Assembly (NCBI RefSeq): GCF_900128895.1
Contig: NZ_FSQW01000002.1
Coordinates: forward strand, 620,001 to 684,000
Direction of reading: 5' to 3'
Origin: Parasphingorhabdus marina DSM 22363
GTDB taxonomy: Bacteria; Pseudomonadota; Alphaproteobacteria; Sphingomonadales; Sphingomonadaceae
Length of the DNA: 64,000 nucleotides
The translations under genes and the position numbers were made by a program. The notes below the pieces were generated by a model, which saw only the letters and a program-made list of their open reading frames with translations, had not been told where the DNA came from and did not search any database. This document shows, one piece after another, positions 45,929 through 56,500 of this stretch. The first letter of the stretch is position 1, and every line of letters begins with the position of its first letter.

Positions 45929-46456
45929 TTAGTCATCCAGGCGATATTTGTCGTGGCAAGCCTTGCAGGTTCCACCTGTTTCCCGGAACGCCGCACCAAT
46001 GGCCGCCACGTCCCCACCTTCGGTTGCTGCAACCAGCGCGACAGCTGCTTCCTGCATAGCGGTCACTTTCGCAAGAAAATCATCCTTTTCTTCCCAAATG
46101 ATCGGCAGAGCGTCGGTTTCGACGCCGGAATCAGGTCCGGTGCCTTCCGCAAACCAGTCCGCCATCCCGGTGGCATTTTCAGGTACCGAAGCCGCAGCGG
46201 CCTGGATGGCTGCAACATCGGGGCTGTCAGACTTGAGCTGATCGGAGATTGTCTTGAAAGACTCGCCGATTTTTTCAAGCTGGCCCTGTCGTGCTTCAAT
46301 CTGTTCTTTTACGGTCATACCGTTCGGCAGCGTGGTCGCTCCCGCATCGGCGCTGTCTTCGGAAGCCCGTTCAGCCTCTCCACCCTGTCCGCATGCACTC
46401 AGTAAAAGCAAGCCGGCCAATGCCGAAAATGCCGGTGAAGTTTTCCGAAGATTCAT
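45929..46456 (-). CDS. Cytochrome c' -type lipoprotein
   Basis: A 175-residue protein with a lipobox (SALAGLLLLSAC, lipidated Cys after LSA), an acidic linker, and a four-helix cytochrome c' domain ending in the heme-binding CKACHDKYR. Class II cytochromes c are high-spin heme proteins that bind NO or CO, or serve cytochrome b partners. ATG 46456 has a perfect AAAGGAGG 5 nt upstream; a longer frame to 46540 is rejected. Membrane tethering by a lipid is unusual for cytochrome c' and fits a direct partnership with the b561 encoded next to it. Confidence 0.88.
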   Translation of the reverse strand: MNLRKTSPAFSALAGLLLLSACGQGGEAERASEDSADAGATTLPNGMTVKEQIEARQGQLEKIGESFKTISDQLKSDSPDVAAIQAAAASVPENATGMADWFAEGTGPDSGVETDALPIIWEEKDDFLAKVTAMQEAAVALVAATEGGDVAAIGAAFRETGGTCKACHDKYRLDD

Positions 46457-46567
46457 CCAAGCCTCCTTTGTGTGTAGAAGCACTGACATACCGGAACTGG
46501 CTGGAAATTCAAGGATATCGGCGATATTCAGCGATTTCACGATGGCGAAATCAAGATTTGACGCTGC

Positions 46568-47341
46568 TCAACTCGCTTGCTGCCAAAATATCCTGAGCGC
46601 CACATAAAGAACAAGAACAGCGGTCATCCGCTTGATCCAAGTCTCTGGAAGGGCTTTGCTCGCGAGATGACTGCCGATCTGGCCACCCAGCAAAACGGCG
46701 ACGAAAAGTGGCCAGTAGGACAATATGTCTTGTCCCCCCTGTCCCCATCCCGATTTACTCAGCTGCCCGGTCAAACCGCTGACGGAATTCACCAGAATGA
46801 ACACACTGGCGATTGCAGCCACACGCCGGCTGTCCGCCCAGTTCGCAAGCAGCAATATCGGGGCCAGAAAAATCCCCCCGCCGATACCGACCATGCCGGA
46901 CAGAAGGCCGATTGCCGCTCCGGTCAGGGGAAGAAACCAGGCTTTTCGTGCCAGATCGCCAGCGGATGTTAACCGCGTGTTTTGCAGCCAGGATTCAGCG
47001 AAAAGAAGCAGACTGGCCATAGCCAGCGAAACGCCCAATAAAAGCAGAAACAGATTCCGATCAATCGCCAGGGATCCGCCTAGCCAGGCTGCCGGTACGG
47101 ACAAGAGCAGAAGCGGCCAGATCCGCGACCAGTCTATGAGTTTGCGCAATTGGAATCGCAGCGTGCCACCACTGACCACGATGATGTTGCAAGTCAGTGC
47201 GATCAAAGGGATCAGCCGATAGTCCATGCCGGACAGGGCCAGCAAAGCGATATAGGTGGACCCGCCACCAAATCCTACCGCTGCATAGAGACCGGCAACG
47301 GCAAAAAACAAAAACGCCAGAACGGGAAGGCTGATCGTCAA
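46568..47341 (-). CDS. TauE/SafE family transporter
   Basis: A 257-residue membrane protein with about eight helices. Both TauE repeats are visible: FAVAGLYAAVGFGGGSTYIALLALSG near the N-terminus and TGAAIGLLSGMVGIGGGIFLAPILLL in the middle, each with the GxGGG turn. The family exports sulfite, sulfoacetate or other organosulfur anions; the substrate here is unknown. It is followed after 111 nt by the cytochrome c' gene. Confidence 0.88.
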   Translation of the reverse strand: MTISLPVLAFLFFAVAGLYAAVGFGGGSTYIALLALSGMDYRLIPLIALTCNIIVVSGGTLRFQLRKLIDWSRIWPLLLLSVPAAWLGGSLAIDRNLFLLLLGVSLAMASLLLFAESWLQNTRLTSAGDLARKAWFLPLTGAAIGLLSGMVGIGGGIFLAPILLLANWADSRRVAAIASVFILVNSVSGLTGQLSKSGWGQGGQDILSYWPLFVAVLLGGQIGSHLASKALPETWIKRMTAVLVLYVALRIFWQQAS

Positions 47342-47373
47342 ATCAGGGCCTGCCTATCCGGCACATGTCCAAA

Positions 47374-50109
47374 TCAGTTCTTGCCGTGGCAATGCTTGTA
47401 CTTGCGTCCCGATCCACAAGGACAAGGGGCATTCCGGCTGACTTTCTGGCCCGGCGGTAAATCGACGCCGGGATTGGCCAGCGGCGGCGACTGGCGCGGG
47501 GGAAGCGTGGTCGACACGGTGCCGAGGGTACCGCCGTCTATGTCGGCGCTATTGTCTTCGCCAGTCAGTGGATCGATATGTGTCGTCAGGAAATCGGGAA
47601 GCTCCGGCAATTCGGGAATTTCAATTTCTTCCTGGCGATGAAACTGGCTGACTGCGATGGTTTTCGTCACGCCTTCCCGGATGACCTCCAGCATGCGTTC
47701 AAAAAGACCGAACGCCTCCTGCTTGTATTCGTCGAGCGGTTTCTTTTGTGCATAGGCCCTGAGGAAAACGACCTGGCGCAAGGCATCCAGTGTGGCGAGA
47801 TGCTCCTTCCAGTGGTGATCGAGAGATTCCAGCAAAATGGATTTCTCAATCTGTTTCCAGATATCCGGCTCGATCTCTTTGACTTTCCGGTTAAATTCAT
47901 CGTCGGCCATTTCCGAGATCCGGGTTTCGATGATCTCTGGCTCGAGGGTTTCCTCGGTCATCCAGGAATCCAGATCCGGTTCCAGTCCGAGCACTTCTTC
48001 AACCCGGGTCTTGAGCATTGGAATATCCCATTGCTCAGGATAACTGCCTGGCGGACAGGCATCGGCAACCATGGCATTGACCGTTTCGTGCCGCATGTCT
48101 TCCACGACATCCCCGACGGTCTCCGCATCCATGATTTCCGCGCGCTGTTCATAAATGACCTTTCGCTGGTCATTCATCACGTCATCATATTCGACAACCT
48201 GTTTCCGCGCCTCATAGTTGCGCGCTTCGACCTTTTTCTGGGCAGTTTCAATGGCTTTGGATAACCATTTCCCACCAATCGCTTCGCCATCCTCGAGATT
48301 CTTGTTCATCATCTTGGCAAACATCGTCTCGGTACCGAAGATACGCAGAAGATCGTCTTCAAGGCACAGGTAGAAACGGCTGAGCCCGGGATCGCCCTGA
48401 CGCCCCGAACGGCCGCGGAGCTGGTTGTCAATGCGTCGACTTTCGTGCCGTTCCGTTCCCAGAACGAACAGCCCGCCCGCGGCCCGGACTTCTTCCCGAA
48501 GCGCCCGGACTTCTTCTTCGATCTTCGCGATCGCCTTGTCCTTTTCGGAACCGTCTTCCATGTCACCAAGCTCGTCCTCGATGCGGAAATCGATATTGCC
48601 GCCGAGCTGGATATCAGTACCACGTCCAGCCATGTTTGTGGCGATGGTCACTGCACCGGGGCTGCCGGCCTGGGCGACAATATGCGCTTCCTGCTCGTGG
48701 AAGCGGGCATTCAGGACGCTATGCTTGACCCCCTCTTTCTCGAGAAAATCAGACAAAAGTTCGGACTTCTCGATCGATACCGTTCCAACAAGCACGGGCT
48801 GGCCTTTTTCAGCATGTTCCTTGATGGTTTTGGCAATCGCCTTGAACTTGTCGATGGTGTTCTTGTAGAATTCGTCATTCTCGTCGATCCGTTGCACCGG
48901 TTTGTTGGTGGGGATGGTCACAACATTCATTTTGTAGATTTCGAAAAATTCCGCAGCTTCGGTCTCGGCCGTGCCTGTCATGCCGGAAAGCTTGGGGTAC
49001 ATGCGGAAATAATTCTGGAAGGTAATCGAAGCCATGGTCTGGTTTTCCGGCTCGATCTGGACGCCTTCCTTGGCTTCCACCGCCTGATGCAGACCGTTGG
49101 ACCAGCGCCGTCCATCCATCATCCGGCCGGTAAACTCGTCAATGATGATCACCTTGCCGTCCTTGACGATATAATCTGTGTCACGCTTGCGCATGACATT
49201 GGCCATCAGCGCCTGATTGAGATGGTGCACCACCTGCGTGTTTTCATAGTCATACAGATTGTTGCCCTCGAGCAGCCCCGCCTCTTCCAGCAGGCGCTCG
49301 GCTTTTTCGGTACCTTCTTCGGTAAGGGAAATATTTCTGGTTTTCTCGTCCTTTTCGTAATCTTCCTCAGTCAGGTGCTGAACAATCTCATTTACTGAAA
49401 TGTACAGATCGGACTTGTCATCGGTCGGTCCTGAGATGATGAGCGGTGTTCGCGCCTCATCGATCAGGATAGAGTCGACTTCATCGACGATCGCGAAATT
49501 AAACGGCCGCTGGACCATCTGCGACCGGTCATGCTTCATATTATCGCGGAGATAGTCGAAACCAAATTCATTATTGGTGCCGTAGGTAATGTCTGCGGCA
49601 TAAGCTTCCCGACGCTCTGGCTCCGGCAGGTTTGGGACAATGGTACCCACCTTCATGCCAAGGAAATTATACACCTGGCTCATCCATTCGCCGTCACGGC
49701 GGGCCAGATAGTCATTTACTGTGACAACATGAACGCCCTTGCCTTCAATCGCGTTCAGGTAACATGCGAGGGTCGCCACCAGCGTTTTTCCTTCGCCGGT
49801 GCGCATTTCTGAGATTTCTCCCCGGTGCAGCACAATGCCGCCCACCATCTGCACGTCATAATGCCGCTGGCCCAATGTCCGTTTCGCTGCTTCCCGAACG
49901 ACGGCAAAGGCTTCCGGCAGAATGTCATCGAGCGTTTCGCCATTGGCCACCCGATCCCGGAAATACGGCGTTTTTGCCTGCAATTCATCGTCATTGAGGG
50001 CTTCGATTTCCGGTTCAAAAGCGTTGATCTGATCAACGATCTTCATCATGGATTTTACGTAGCGGTCATTGGATGACCCGAAGAAGGATTTGGCTAAACC
50101 GCCGAGCAT
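47374..50109 (-). CDS. secA: Protein translocase ATPase SecA
   Basis: SecA drives preproteins through SecYEG. The 911-residue protein is complete: [19 protein letters not shown] (Walker A), the Walker B region [67 protein letters not shown], the helical scaffold, and the C-terminal zinc motif [14 protein letters not shown], which binds SecB. ATG 50109 ([16 protein letters not shown]) has AGGA upstream; the frame extends 24 codons further without conservation. Divergent from argJ. Confidence 0.97.
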   Translation of the reverse strand: MLGGLAKSFFGSSNDRYVKSMMKIVDQINAFEPEIEALNDDELQAKTPYFRDRVANGETLDDILPEAFAVVREAAKRTLGQRHYDVQMVGGIVLHRGEISEMRTGEGKTLVATLACYLNAIEGKGVHVVTVNDYLARRDGEWMSQVYNFLGMKVGTIVPNLPEPERREAYAADITYGTNNEFGFDYLRDNMKHDRSQMVQRPFNFAIVDEVDSILIDEARTPLIISGPTDDKSDLYISVNEIVQHLTEEDYEKDEKTRNISLTEEGTEKAERLLEEAGLLEGNNLYDYENTQVVHHLNQALMANVMRKRDTDYIVKDGKVIIIDEFTGRMMDGRRWSNGLHQAVEAKEGVQIEPENQTMASITFQNYFRMYPKLSGMTGTAETEAAEFFEIYKMNVVTIPTNKPVQRIDENDEFYKNTIDKFKAIAKTIKEHAEKGQPVLVGTVSIEKSELLSDFLEKEGVKHSVLNARFHEQEAHIVAQAGSPGAVTIATNMAGRGTDIQLGGNIDFRIEDELGDMEDGSEKDKAIAKIEEEVRALREEVRAAGGLFVLGTERHESRRIDNQLRGRSGRQGDPGLSRFYLCLEDDLLRIFGTETMFAKMMNKNLEDGEAIGGKWLSKAIETAQKKVEARNYEARKQVVEYDDVMNDQRKVIYEQRAEIMDAETVGDVVEDMRHETVNAMVADACPPGSYPEQWDIPMLKTRVEEVLGLEPDLDSWMTEETLEPEIIETRISEMADDEFNRKVKEIEPDIWKQIEKSILLESLDHHWKEHLATLDALRQVVFLRAYAQKKPLDEYKQEAFGLFERMLEVIREGVTKTIAVSQFHRQEEIEIPELPELPDFLTTHIDPLTGEDNSADIDGGTLGTVSTTLPPRQSPPLANPGVDLPPGQKVSRNAPCPCGSGRKYKHCHGKN

Positions 50110-50183
50110 GTTGTTGTCCTGTATTTGCTGAGCTTCCCAATGCGCCAAACCGGCTCGTTGCAAAGCTTTTCCCTTTAGCACGC

Positions 50184-50240
50184 GATGTAGGGTTGACGGG
50201 CCAGATAGTCAATTGACGAACGCCAAAGATCGGCTATCGC
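50184..50240. promoter_or_regulatory. Back-to-back promoters for secA and argJ
   Basis: Minus strand: TTGACT (50212-50207), 17-nt spacer, TACATC (50189-50184) toward secA. Plus strand: TTGACG (50213-50218), 16-nt spacer, TATCGC (50235-50240) toward argJ. The two -35 boxes abut in the palindrome TCAATTGA, so the promoters may compete for polymerase. Confidence 0.5.
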
Positions 50241-50250
50241 AGGGGCTGTC

Positions 50251-51474
50251 ATGACAAAATCACCGCTTGCCCCATCCGAACAACCAGCATTGCCAGCAAT
50301 AGCGGGAGTTACCTGCCGCATTGCCCGCGCCCGGTACAAGGAATGGGATCGCTGCGATCTGACCTATGTCGAACTGGCGGAAGGAACGTCAGTCGCTGGC
50401 GTGCTGACGCAAAGCAAGTGCCCGTCAACCGAAGTCGAATGGTGCCGCAAATCCCTGCCGGGCGGAAAAGCCCGCGCGCTGGTGGTCAATGCCGGAAATG
50501 CCAATGCGTTTACGGGTGCACGGGGAATGGAAGCGGTTGACCTCATACTGAACCTGGCCAGCAGTCACCTCAAATGCACCCGGGAGGAAATTTTTGTGTC
50601 CTCTACCGGTGTTATCGGCGAGCCGTTGCCCCGGGAACGCGCGAACGACGGACTGAAGCAGGCCTTTAGCACCGAACCCTGTGACTGGGAATCTGCGGCC
50701 TCAACGATCATGACGACTGACACTTTTCCCAAAATGGCGACCGTTAGTGCCGTCATCGGTGGAACCACCGTCCATCTGAACGGGATTGTCAAAGGGTCCG
50801 GAATGATTGCGCCGGACATGGCGACGATGCTTGGGTATGTTTTTACCGATGCGACCGTGAGCGCTGATTTCCTGCAGGAAATGCTGAATGCCGCGACGGC
50901 CAGAAGCTTTAACTGCATCACCGTGGACAGCGATACATCGACGAGCGACACGGTTCTTGCATTTGCGACGGGGCGATCGGATGCCGCCGCGTTAGAAGGT
51001 TTTGATGATGACGGTGCCGACGCTTTTCAGGCGGCACTGTCCGATCTTTGCCGGCAAATGGCGCACCTGGTGGTACGGGACGGCGAGGGAGCAAGCAAAT
51101 TTATCGAAGTTGCAGTTACGGGGGCAGTTTCTGACGAAAGTGCCAAAAAGGTTGCGATGTCCGTCGCCAATTCGCCGCTGGTGAAAACCGCCATCGCTGG
51201 CGAAGATGCGAACTGGGGCCGTGTGGTCATGGCGGTCGGCAAGGCGGGAGAACCCGCAGATCGCGACAGGCTCAGTATCAGCTTTGGGGGAATGACCGTC
51301 GCCCGCGACGGCGTTGTCGTACCGGACTATGACGAGGCCCCGGTTGCCGAGCACCTGAAAGGCGAGGTAATTGAAATCGCGGTCGACCTCGGCCTGGGCA
51401 GCGGAAGAGCGACGGTCTGGACCTGTGATCTGACCCATGGATATATCACGATAAACGCGGACTACAGGAGCTGA
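50251..51474 (+). CDS. argJ: Bifunctional ornithine acetyltransferase / N-acetylglutamate synthase
   Basis: ArgJ recycles acetyl groups in arginine synthesis. The 407-residue precursor self-cleaves before a Thr; here the site is IAPDMATMLGYVFTDA, with the nucleophile Thr of ATML. Other blocks: VVNAGNANAFTGARGMEAV, SSTGVIGEPLPRE, ITVDSDTSTSDTVLAFATG, EGASKFIEVAVTGA, ANSPLVKTAIAGEDANWGRVVMAVG. The C-terminus ends in the usual hydrophilic ADYRS. It is followed in the same frame by the GST gene, three bases after the stop. Confidence 0.96.
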   Translation: MTKSPLAPSEQPALPAIAGVTCRIARARYKEWDRCDLTYVELAEGTSVAGVLTQSKCPSTEVEWCRKSLPGGKARALVVNAGNANAFTGARGMEAVDLILNLASSHLKCTREEIFVSSTGVIGEPLPRERANDGLKQAFSTEPCDWESAASTIMTTDTFPKMATVSAVIGGTTVHLNGIVKGSGMIAPDMATMLGYVFTDATVSADFLQEMLNAATARSFNCITVDSDTSTSDTVLAFATGRSDAAALEGFDDDGADAFQAALSDLCRQMAHLVVRDGEGASKFIEVAVTGAVSDESAKKVAMSVANSPLVKTAIAGEDANWGRVVMAVGKAGEPADRDRLSISFGGMTVARDGVVVPDYDEAPVAEHLKGEVIEIAVDLGLGSGRATVWTCDLTHGYITINADYRS

Positions 51475-51477
51475 AAA

Positions 51478-52377
51478 ATACAAAATCTCGTTCTGCATCA
51501 CTATGAAAATTCTCCCTTTGGTCAGGCCATGCGCCTCGCGCTCGGACTGAAAGGCCTGTCCTGGAAATCGGTGGAGCAACCGGATATCTGCCCCAAACCG
51601 GATCTGAGCGCGCTGACCGGAGGATATGAGCGGATTCCCGTGCTGCAGGTCGGCGCCGACATCTATTGCGACACGGCTCTGATCGTCGACGTCCTCGAAG
51701 AATTGAAACCGGAGCCAAGCCTGTACCCTGAACCGATGGGCTTTGCCGGTCGGATGATCGCGCTCTGGTCCGGAGGTCTCTGGTTCATGCCGGCAGTCGG
51801 CACCGCGCTGGGGACCGACCCGACAATCGTATCCGATGAATTCTGGGCCGATCGAGCCAAACGCTTTGGAATGGACCGGGAGAGATTTCTTCCTGCTGTT
51901 CCGCATCTGGTCGGCCAGTTTGAAGCAGGAGCAACCTTGCTTGCCGAGACATTGGCTGATGGCCGCGATTATGTCTGCGGTTCCAGCCCGGGCCATGCCG
52001 ATCTGCTGCTCTATATGAATATCCGTTTCGTCGGCTTCGCGGGCAAGCAGCCCGACGATTTCGGTACGGAAGTCAAAGCATGGTACGACCGGATTGACGC
52101 GATTGGATATGGAGATTTTGAGGATTGGTCCGGTGAGCAGGCGATAGAACTGGCCGCCGATTCCGAGCCAACGGGCCTGTGCGATGTGGAAGCGGGTTCG
52201 GGCTTTCAGGCTGGAGACCTGGTCGCCGTCAAAACCGAAACACCTGACCCGGCAACCGTGAGCGGAAGGCTCGTCGGACTTTCCAGGCGTCGAATCAGTA
52301 TCGAGAGAACAGATGATCTGACCGGCAAAGTCCATGTGCACTTTCCCCGGCTCGGCCAGATATTGTCTCCCGCATGA
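51478..52377 (+). CDS. Glutathione S-transferase family protein with apparent ATA start
   Basis: A GST-type protein of about 299 residues: thioredoxin-fold N-terminus QNLVLHHYENSPFGQAMRLAL, the cis-Pro region YERIPVLQVGADIYCDTALI, then the helical domain with SSPGHADLLLYMN, and a ~80-residue C-terminal extension. The first strand and active-site segment (LVLHHYENSPF) are encoded upstream of the first ATG (51529). The codon with a correctly spaced Shine-Dalgarno (GGAG, 7 nt) is ATA at 51478. Either ATA serves as start, or there is a point change in a former ATG, or initiation is elsewhere. It overlaps the next gene by 4 nt (ATGA). Confidence 0.75.
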   Translation: MQNLVLHHYENSPFGQAMRLALGLKGLSWKSVEQPDICPKPDLSALTGGYERIPVLQVGADIYCDTALIVDVLEELKPEPSLYPEPMGFAGRMIALWSGGLWFMPAVGTALGTDPTIVSDEFWADRAKRFGMDRERFLPAVPHLVGQFEAGATLLAETLADGRDYVCGSSPGHADLLLYMNIRFVGFAGKQPDDFGTEVKAWYDRIDAIGYGDFEDWSGEQAIELAADSEPTGLCDVEAGSGFQAGDLVAVKTETPDPATVSGRLVGLSRRRISIERTDDLTGKVHVHFPRLGQILSPA

Positions 52378-53222
52378 TCGGCAAACGGCTGAACGACGAT
52401 GTTCAGGAAATCCTGCGGAAAGTCTCTGCGGAAGTCATTTTGCCGCATTTTCGTAACCTGCGTTCGGAAGATATCGAGGAAAAATCACCGGGAGATCTGG
52501 TCACGATTGCTGATCGTCTCAGCGAAGAGATGCTGCACGGATTGCTGGCAGACCTGTTGCCCGCGGCTGCCATCGTGGGGGAAGAAGCCGCGGCAACAGA
52601 CCCGGACATTCTCGAGCGCCTGTCCGGTGAGCTGGCATGGATCATCGATCCGATTGACGGGACAGGCAATTTCGCGGCGGGCCAACCACCCTTCGGGATA
52701 TTGATCGCGCTGAGCGAGCGGAACGAAACCATAGCGGGCTGGCTATACGATCCCCTTGCCAATCGCGTATGTTTCGCCGGGAAAAACCAGGGTGCCTGGA
52801 TAGACGGAAACAGGATCAGGGTCAGCCAGGACGAACCAAAGATGCCTATCGCTGCTCTGGCGACCGGCTTCATGGCAGCAGATCAGCGTGAAAAGCTGCT
52901 GGAACGCGCCGAAGGTCACTACCAGATCGTGGATATCCCCCGTTGCGCAGCCGAGCAATATCCCCGGCTTGTCCTGGGCACCAATCATGTCTCTGTTTTT
53001 GAAAGAACTCTGCCCTGGGATCATGCCGCGGGCATCCTGTTCCTCAACGAAGCCGGAGGAAAGGCTGCGCGATGGGACGGGTCTGCCTACCATCCTGCAG
53101 ACCGCAGAACCGGGCTGCTCGGCGCTTCATCCCAAAAATTGTGGGATGAAGCCGCCGAGCTGCTCTGTGACCTGTTTTCTGATCAGGCGGGAAGCGCGCC
53201 TTCGAGCCAGGATTTCAACTGA
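52374..53222 (+). CDS. Inositol monophosphatase family protein
   Basis: The 282-residue protein has the metal-site motifs of the family: IVGEEAA (Glu ligands), [15 protein letters not shown] (DPxDGTxN), and the C-terminal [17 protein letters not shown] (WDxAAG). Members act on inositol phosphate, fructose-1,6-bisphosphate, PAP or histidinol phosphate; which one cannot be decided here. It lies 3' of argJ and the GST gene, coupled to the latter by ATGA, and its 3' end overlaps convergent trxA by 40 nt. Confidence 0.88.
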   Translation: MIGKRLNDDVQEILRKVSAEVILPHFRNLRSEDIEEKSPGDLVTIADRLSEEMLHGLLADLLPAAAIVGEEAAATDPDILERLSGELAWIIDPIDGTGNFAAGQPPFGILIALSERNETIAGWLYDPLANRVCFAGKNQGAWIDGNRIRVSQDEPKMPIAALATGFMAADQREKLLERAEGHYQIVDIPRCAAEQYPRLVLGTNHVSVFERTLPWDHAAGILFLNEAGGKAARWDGSAYHPADRRTGLLGASSQKLWDEAAELLCDLFSDQAGSAPSSQDFN

Positions 53223-53509
53223 CTTTTGGGGGCCGCTCCGACCTTGGTTTCGACCGGTTCGCCATTGTTGAACAGGATCATCGTCGGAATTCCGCGAACA
53301 CCATATTTTCCGGGGGCATCCGGGCTGTCGTCAATATTCAGTTTGGCGATGGTTACTTTCTCACCCATTTCGTCACTGATTTCCTCAAGCGCGGGACCGA
53401 TCATCTTGCATGGTCCGCACCATTCTGCCCAGAAATCTACAAGAACCGGGCCGTCTGCATTCAGAACGTCCTGTTCAAAACTGTCATCACTTATTGCTTT
53501 TGTCGCCAT
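53183..53509 (-). CDS. trxA: Thioredoxin
   Basis: A 108-residue classical thioredoxin with the redox site [14 protein letters not shown], the buried Asp in VLVDFWAEW, and the cis-Pro loop [18 protein letters not shown]. It reduces cytoplasmic disulfides with TrxB. It follows addA by 78 nt on the same strand, an order often seen in Sphingomonadales, and converges on the inositol-phosphatase-like gene with a 40-nt overlap. Confidence 0.96.
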   Translation of the reverse strand: MATKAISDDSFEQDVLNADGPVLVDFWAEWCGPCKMIGPALEEISDEMGEKVTIAKLNIDDSPDAPGKYGVRGIPTMILFNNGEPVETKVGAAPKSQLKSWLEGALPA

Positions 53510-53587
53510 GGGGAATCTCCTTCGCGGTTACAGGTTCAATCTAGGTGCACTGGCGGCATTGCTCAAGCTTTTGCCAGAATAGGATTT

Positions 53588-56500
53588 TCATGGCCGCACA
53601 AAGCCAGGCTTGTGATGGTCAAGCAACTCGGCAGGTAGTTCCAGCAAAAGGGGACCTTCCGAAAACAGCAACGCGGCCTGAACCTGGCGATCGGGGAATA
53701 TTTTCTGCAACGCCGCCCGATAAGCGGCCATTTGCCGGAGGTAGGAGCTTGGCACATCTCCCGCATCCCTGGGCAGCTTTCGACCCGTCTTGAAATCGAT
53801 GACAAGGATTCTGTTGTCCTCGATAACCAGGCGATCCACGGTGCCGGAAATGACATAATCGTCGACAACCGCGGCGACCGGCGCCTCGGCCAATGCATCG
53901 ACATTAAAAAACCCGGCCCATTGCGGATGCCCCAGCACTTGCAAAACCTCTTCAGCAAGCTCCTGTCGCTCCGCTGGATCTGCAATTCCTTTCTGGTTTT
54001 CCAGCCAGCGGTCCGCAACATCTGCACGGCGTTCTGGTGCAATGTCCGGTAGTCGCTGAAAAAGACTGTGCAGCAGTTTCCCGCGTTCCATCGCTTTTCT
54101 GCCTGCGATACCGGCAGGCGGGTTGATAGCGTCATCAATCCCGGGATCTGATGGCGTGAGTGGCCTCGGTGGCCGTGATTCCTGGGGGGCGGGCTGATAC
54201 AGCCAGCCCGGAAGATCCGACTTGTCGAGCGACGACCGATCATGGTCCGCCGGAACAACCTTGCGCGCACTGTTCAGAGCCTTCATCGCATATATCTGTG
54301 CCGTGCCCCAGAGTTTGACACTCTGCTCATCCCTTTCCAACGACTCCAGTCCGCGTCCGATCGCTGCATGCCAGCTGGAATCCGGGATTCTGCCTCGTGC
54401 CCGTGGCCCAAGGACACCACCGGCAAAAAGATGCTCTTCTGCCCGGGTCATCGCGACATAGAGAAGTCGCCAGTGCTCTTCCATCTCCCGGGCTGCGGCA
54501 TAGTCCGCATGCTCGGCAAGAACCCCGACACGCTCGGCTTTCCGGGGAGGGACAAGGGGATAGTCAAGATTCGCACCGATCCCCTGCCCCAGCGGGATAT
54601 CAAATCCGGTATGCTGTTTGTTCGCCGGGTCGAAAGTGGCATTGGCAAGGACAACCACCGGGGCCTGCAGACCTTTTGCACCATGAACCGTCATCAGGCG
54701 AACTTCATTTGCAACCTCACCTTGGTCCCGTTTTATTTCCACATCTCCGCGATCGAACCAGTCGAGAAATCCCTGAAGTGTCGGCACATGATTTTGCTCA
54801 AACTCGAGAGCCAGGTTCATCAACTCTTCCATTGGATCGAGAGCGGCATGCGACAATCTGGCCAGAAGTTTCATGCGACCCTGCATCGGACCGGACAATA
54901 TGGTTTCGAGGAACTGGTAGGGCGTGTTGAAGTCCGCCATGTTCAGCAAGTCACGCAGCGCCTCAATCGCCTCGCCGTGTGAGTTCCCGGCTTTGAGGAA
55001 ATCCCAGAGCGATTTGTCATTGTGCTTCGGTCCGCGATAACCATGTTTAAGCAGGTCATCATGCGACCAGCCAAGCAGCGGAGACACAAGCAGACTTGCC
55101 AGATTAAGGTCATCATGCGGTTGCAGGACAAAGCGAATGGAGGCCAGCAGATCCTGCACGACCAGCGGCTGGTTCAAGCGAATCCGGTCGATCCCCGCAA
55201 CCGGAATGTTCTCGGCAAACAGCCGGGCGACGATCAACGCGCTCAGTTCGTCTCTTTTGCTGACCAGAATCATGATGTCCTGCGGCTTGGCAAACCGTTT
55301 TTTCTGACTGAGCCACAATCCATTGTCCGGGGACAGCCACCATTTGATCTGGTCCGCAAGTCGCTGTGCAAAAACCCGCTTTTCGTCTTCCAGCCATGTT
55401 TCGTCGTCTCCTTCACTGGCGTTAATGCCATGGATTACAGGCTTCCATAACGTGACGCTGCCCGGCTGCTGATCGAAGAAACTGCGATGTTGTCGAATGG
55501 CCTTGCCGAGACCGAGATCGCGATAGCCAATCTGTTCAAACGTCCGGTCCACCACTTCCAGCACAGGCGGTGTTGAGCGAAAGCTGCGATCAAGGGACAG
55601 TGATTTGAACGACCGGCCAGAAGCCTTGGCACGTTCAAAAAAATCATCCCGTGCCTGTGTGTAATTGTGAGGACTTGTTCCCTGGAAACCGAAGATGGCC
55701 TGCTTGAAATCTCCAACGGTGAAAAGCGTCCGCAAACGGTCGCCGCTGGCGCCCAATCCAGCAAAAAATTCGTCAGCTAGCGCATGAACGATATCCCATT
55801 GGGCCAGATTGGTATCCTGTGCTTCGTCCACCAGGATATGGTCGGTTCGCTGGTCCAGCTTGTAGCGGATCCATTCAGCCATATCGCCCTGCCTCAGCAA
55901 CTTCGCGGTCATCCGGATCATGTCATCAAAATCGACCCCGCCTCGCAGCCGCTTGGCGTCCCGGTAGCGAAAATAGAACGCCCGTCCAGCTTCGAGCGCA
56001 CCGGCCAACAGGTCCGCATATTGAAACAATGTCGCCTTGCCGCGCAGTTCACTGCTCCAGTCCACCAACTCGCCAGCCACCTTGTCATAATCAGGCAATG
56101 CCTCCAGCAAGCCTTTGGTTGGCTTGTAGACCGTGCCAGCAGATTTCGTGGCCAGCGCCTCGTGCAATTCTTGCAGGTTTTGCGCTCTAGCCTTGGGATC
56201 AGCAGCCAGCCAATCGCCGATGACGAGCTGTCGTTCTTGTTCCTTTTTGCCCCCGGATCCGGCCATTGCAGATTGCAATGCCTGCAGAACATGCCGATCA
56301 AATTTTTCATCCTGACATGCATCAGTCAGCCAGGTCACGGGATCCTCTTCGATGGGCAGGTTCAGAATCCCGCGCACAAACGGGACGACCCTGGCAGGCA
56401 AAAATTCCATCGCATCTGCCTTTTGAGCGCACCGCATCAGGAACTGCTCCGCAGCATCCTCTCCCATGCGAACGGATAAAGCCTGGACCGCCTGAATAAT

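Noticed and set aside
51529-52377. ATG 51529 as start of the GST
   Set aside because: It would remove the first strand and active-site segment LVLHHYENSPF, which is encoded in frame just upstream with a good Shine-Dalgarno sequence.
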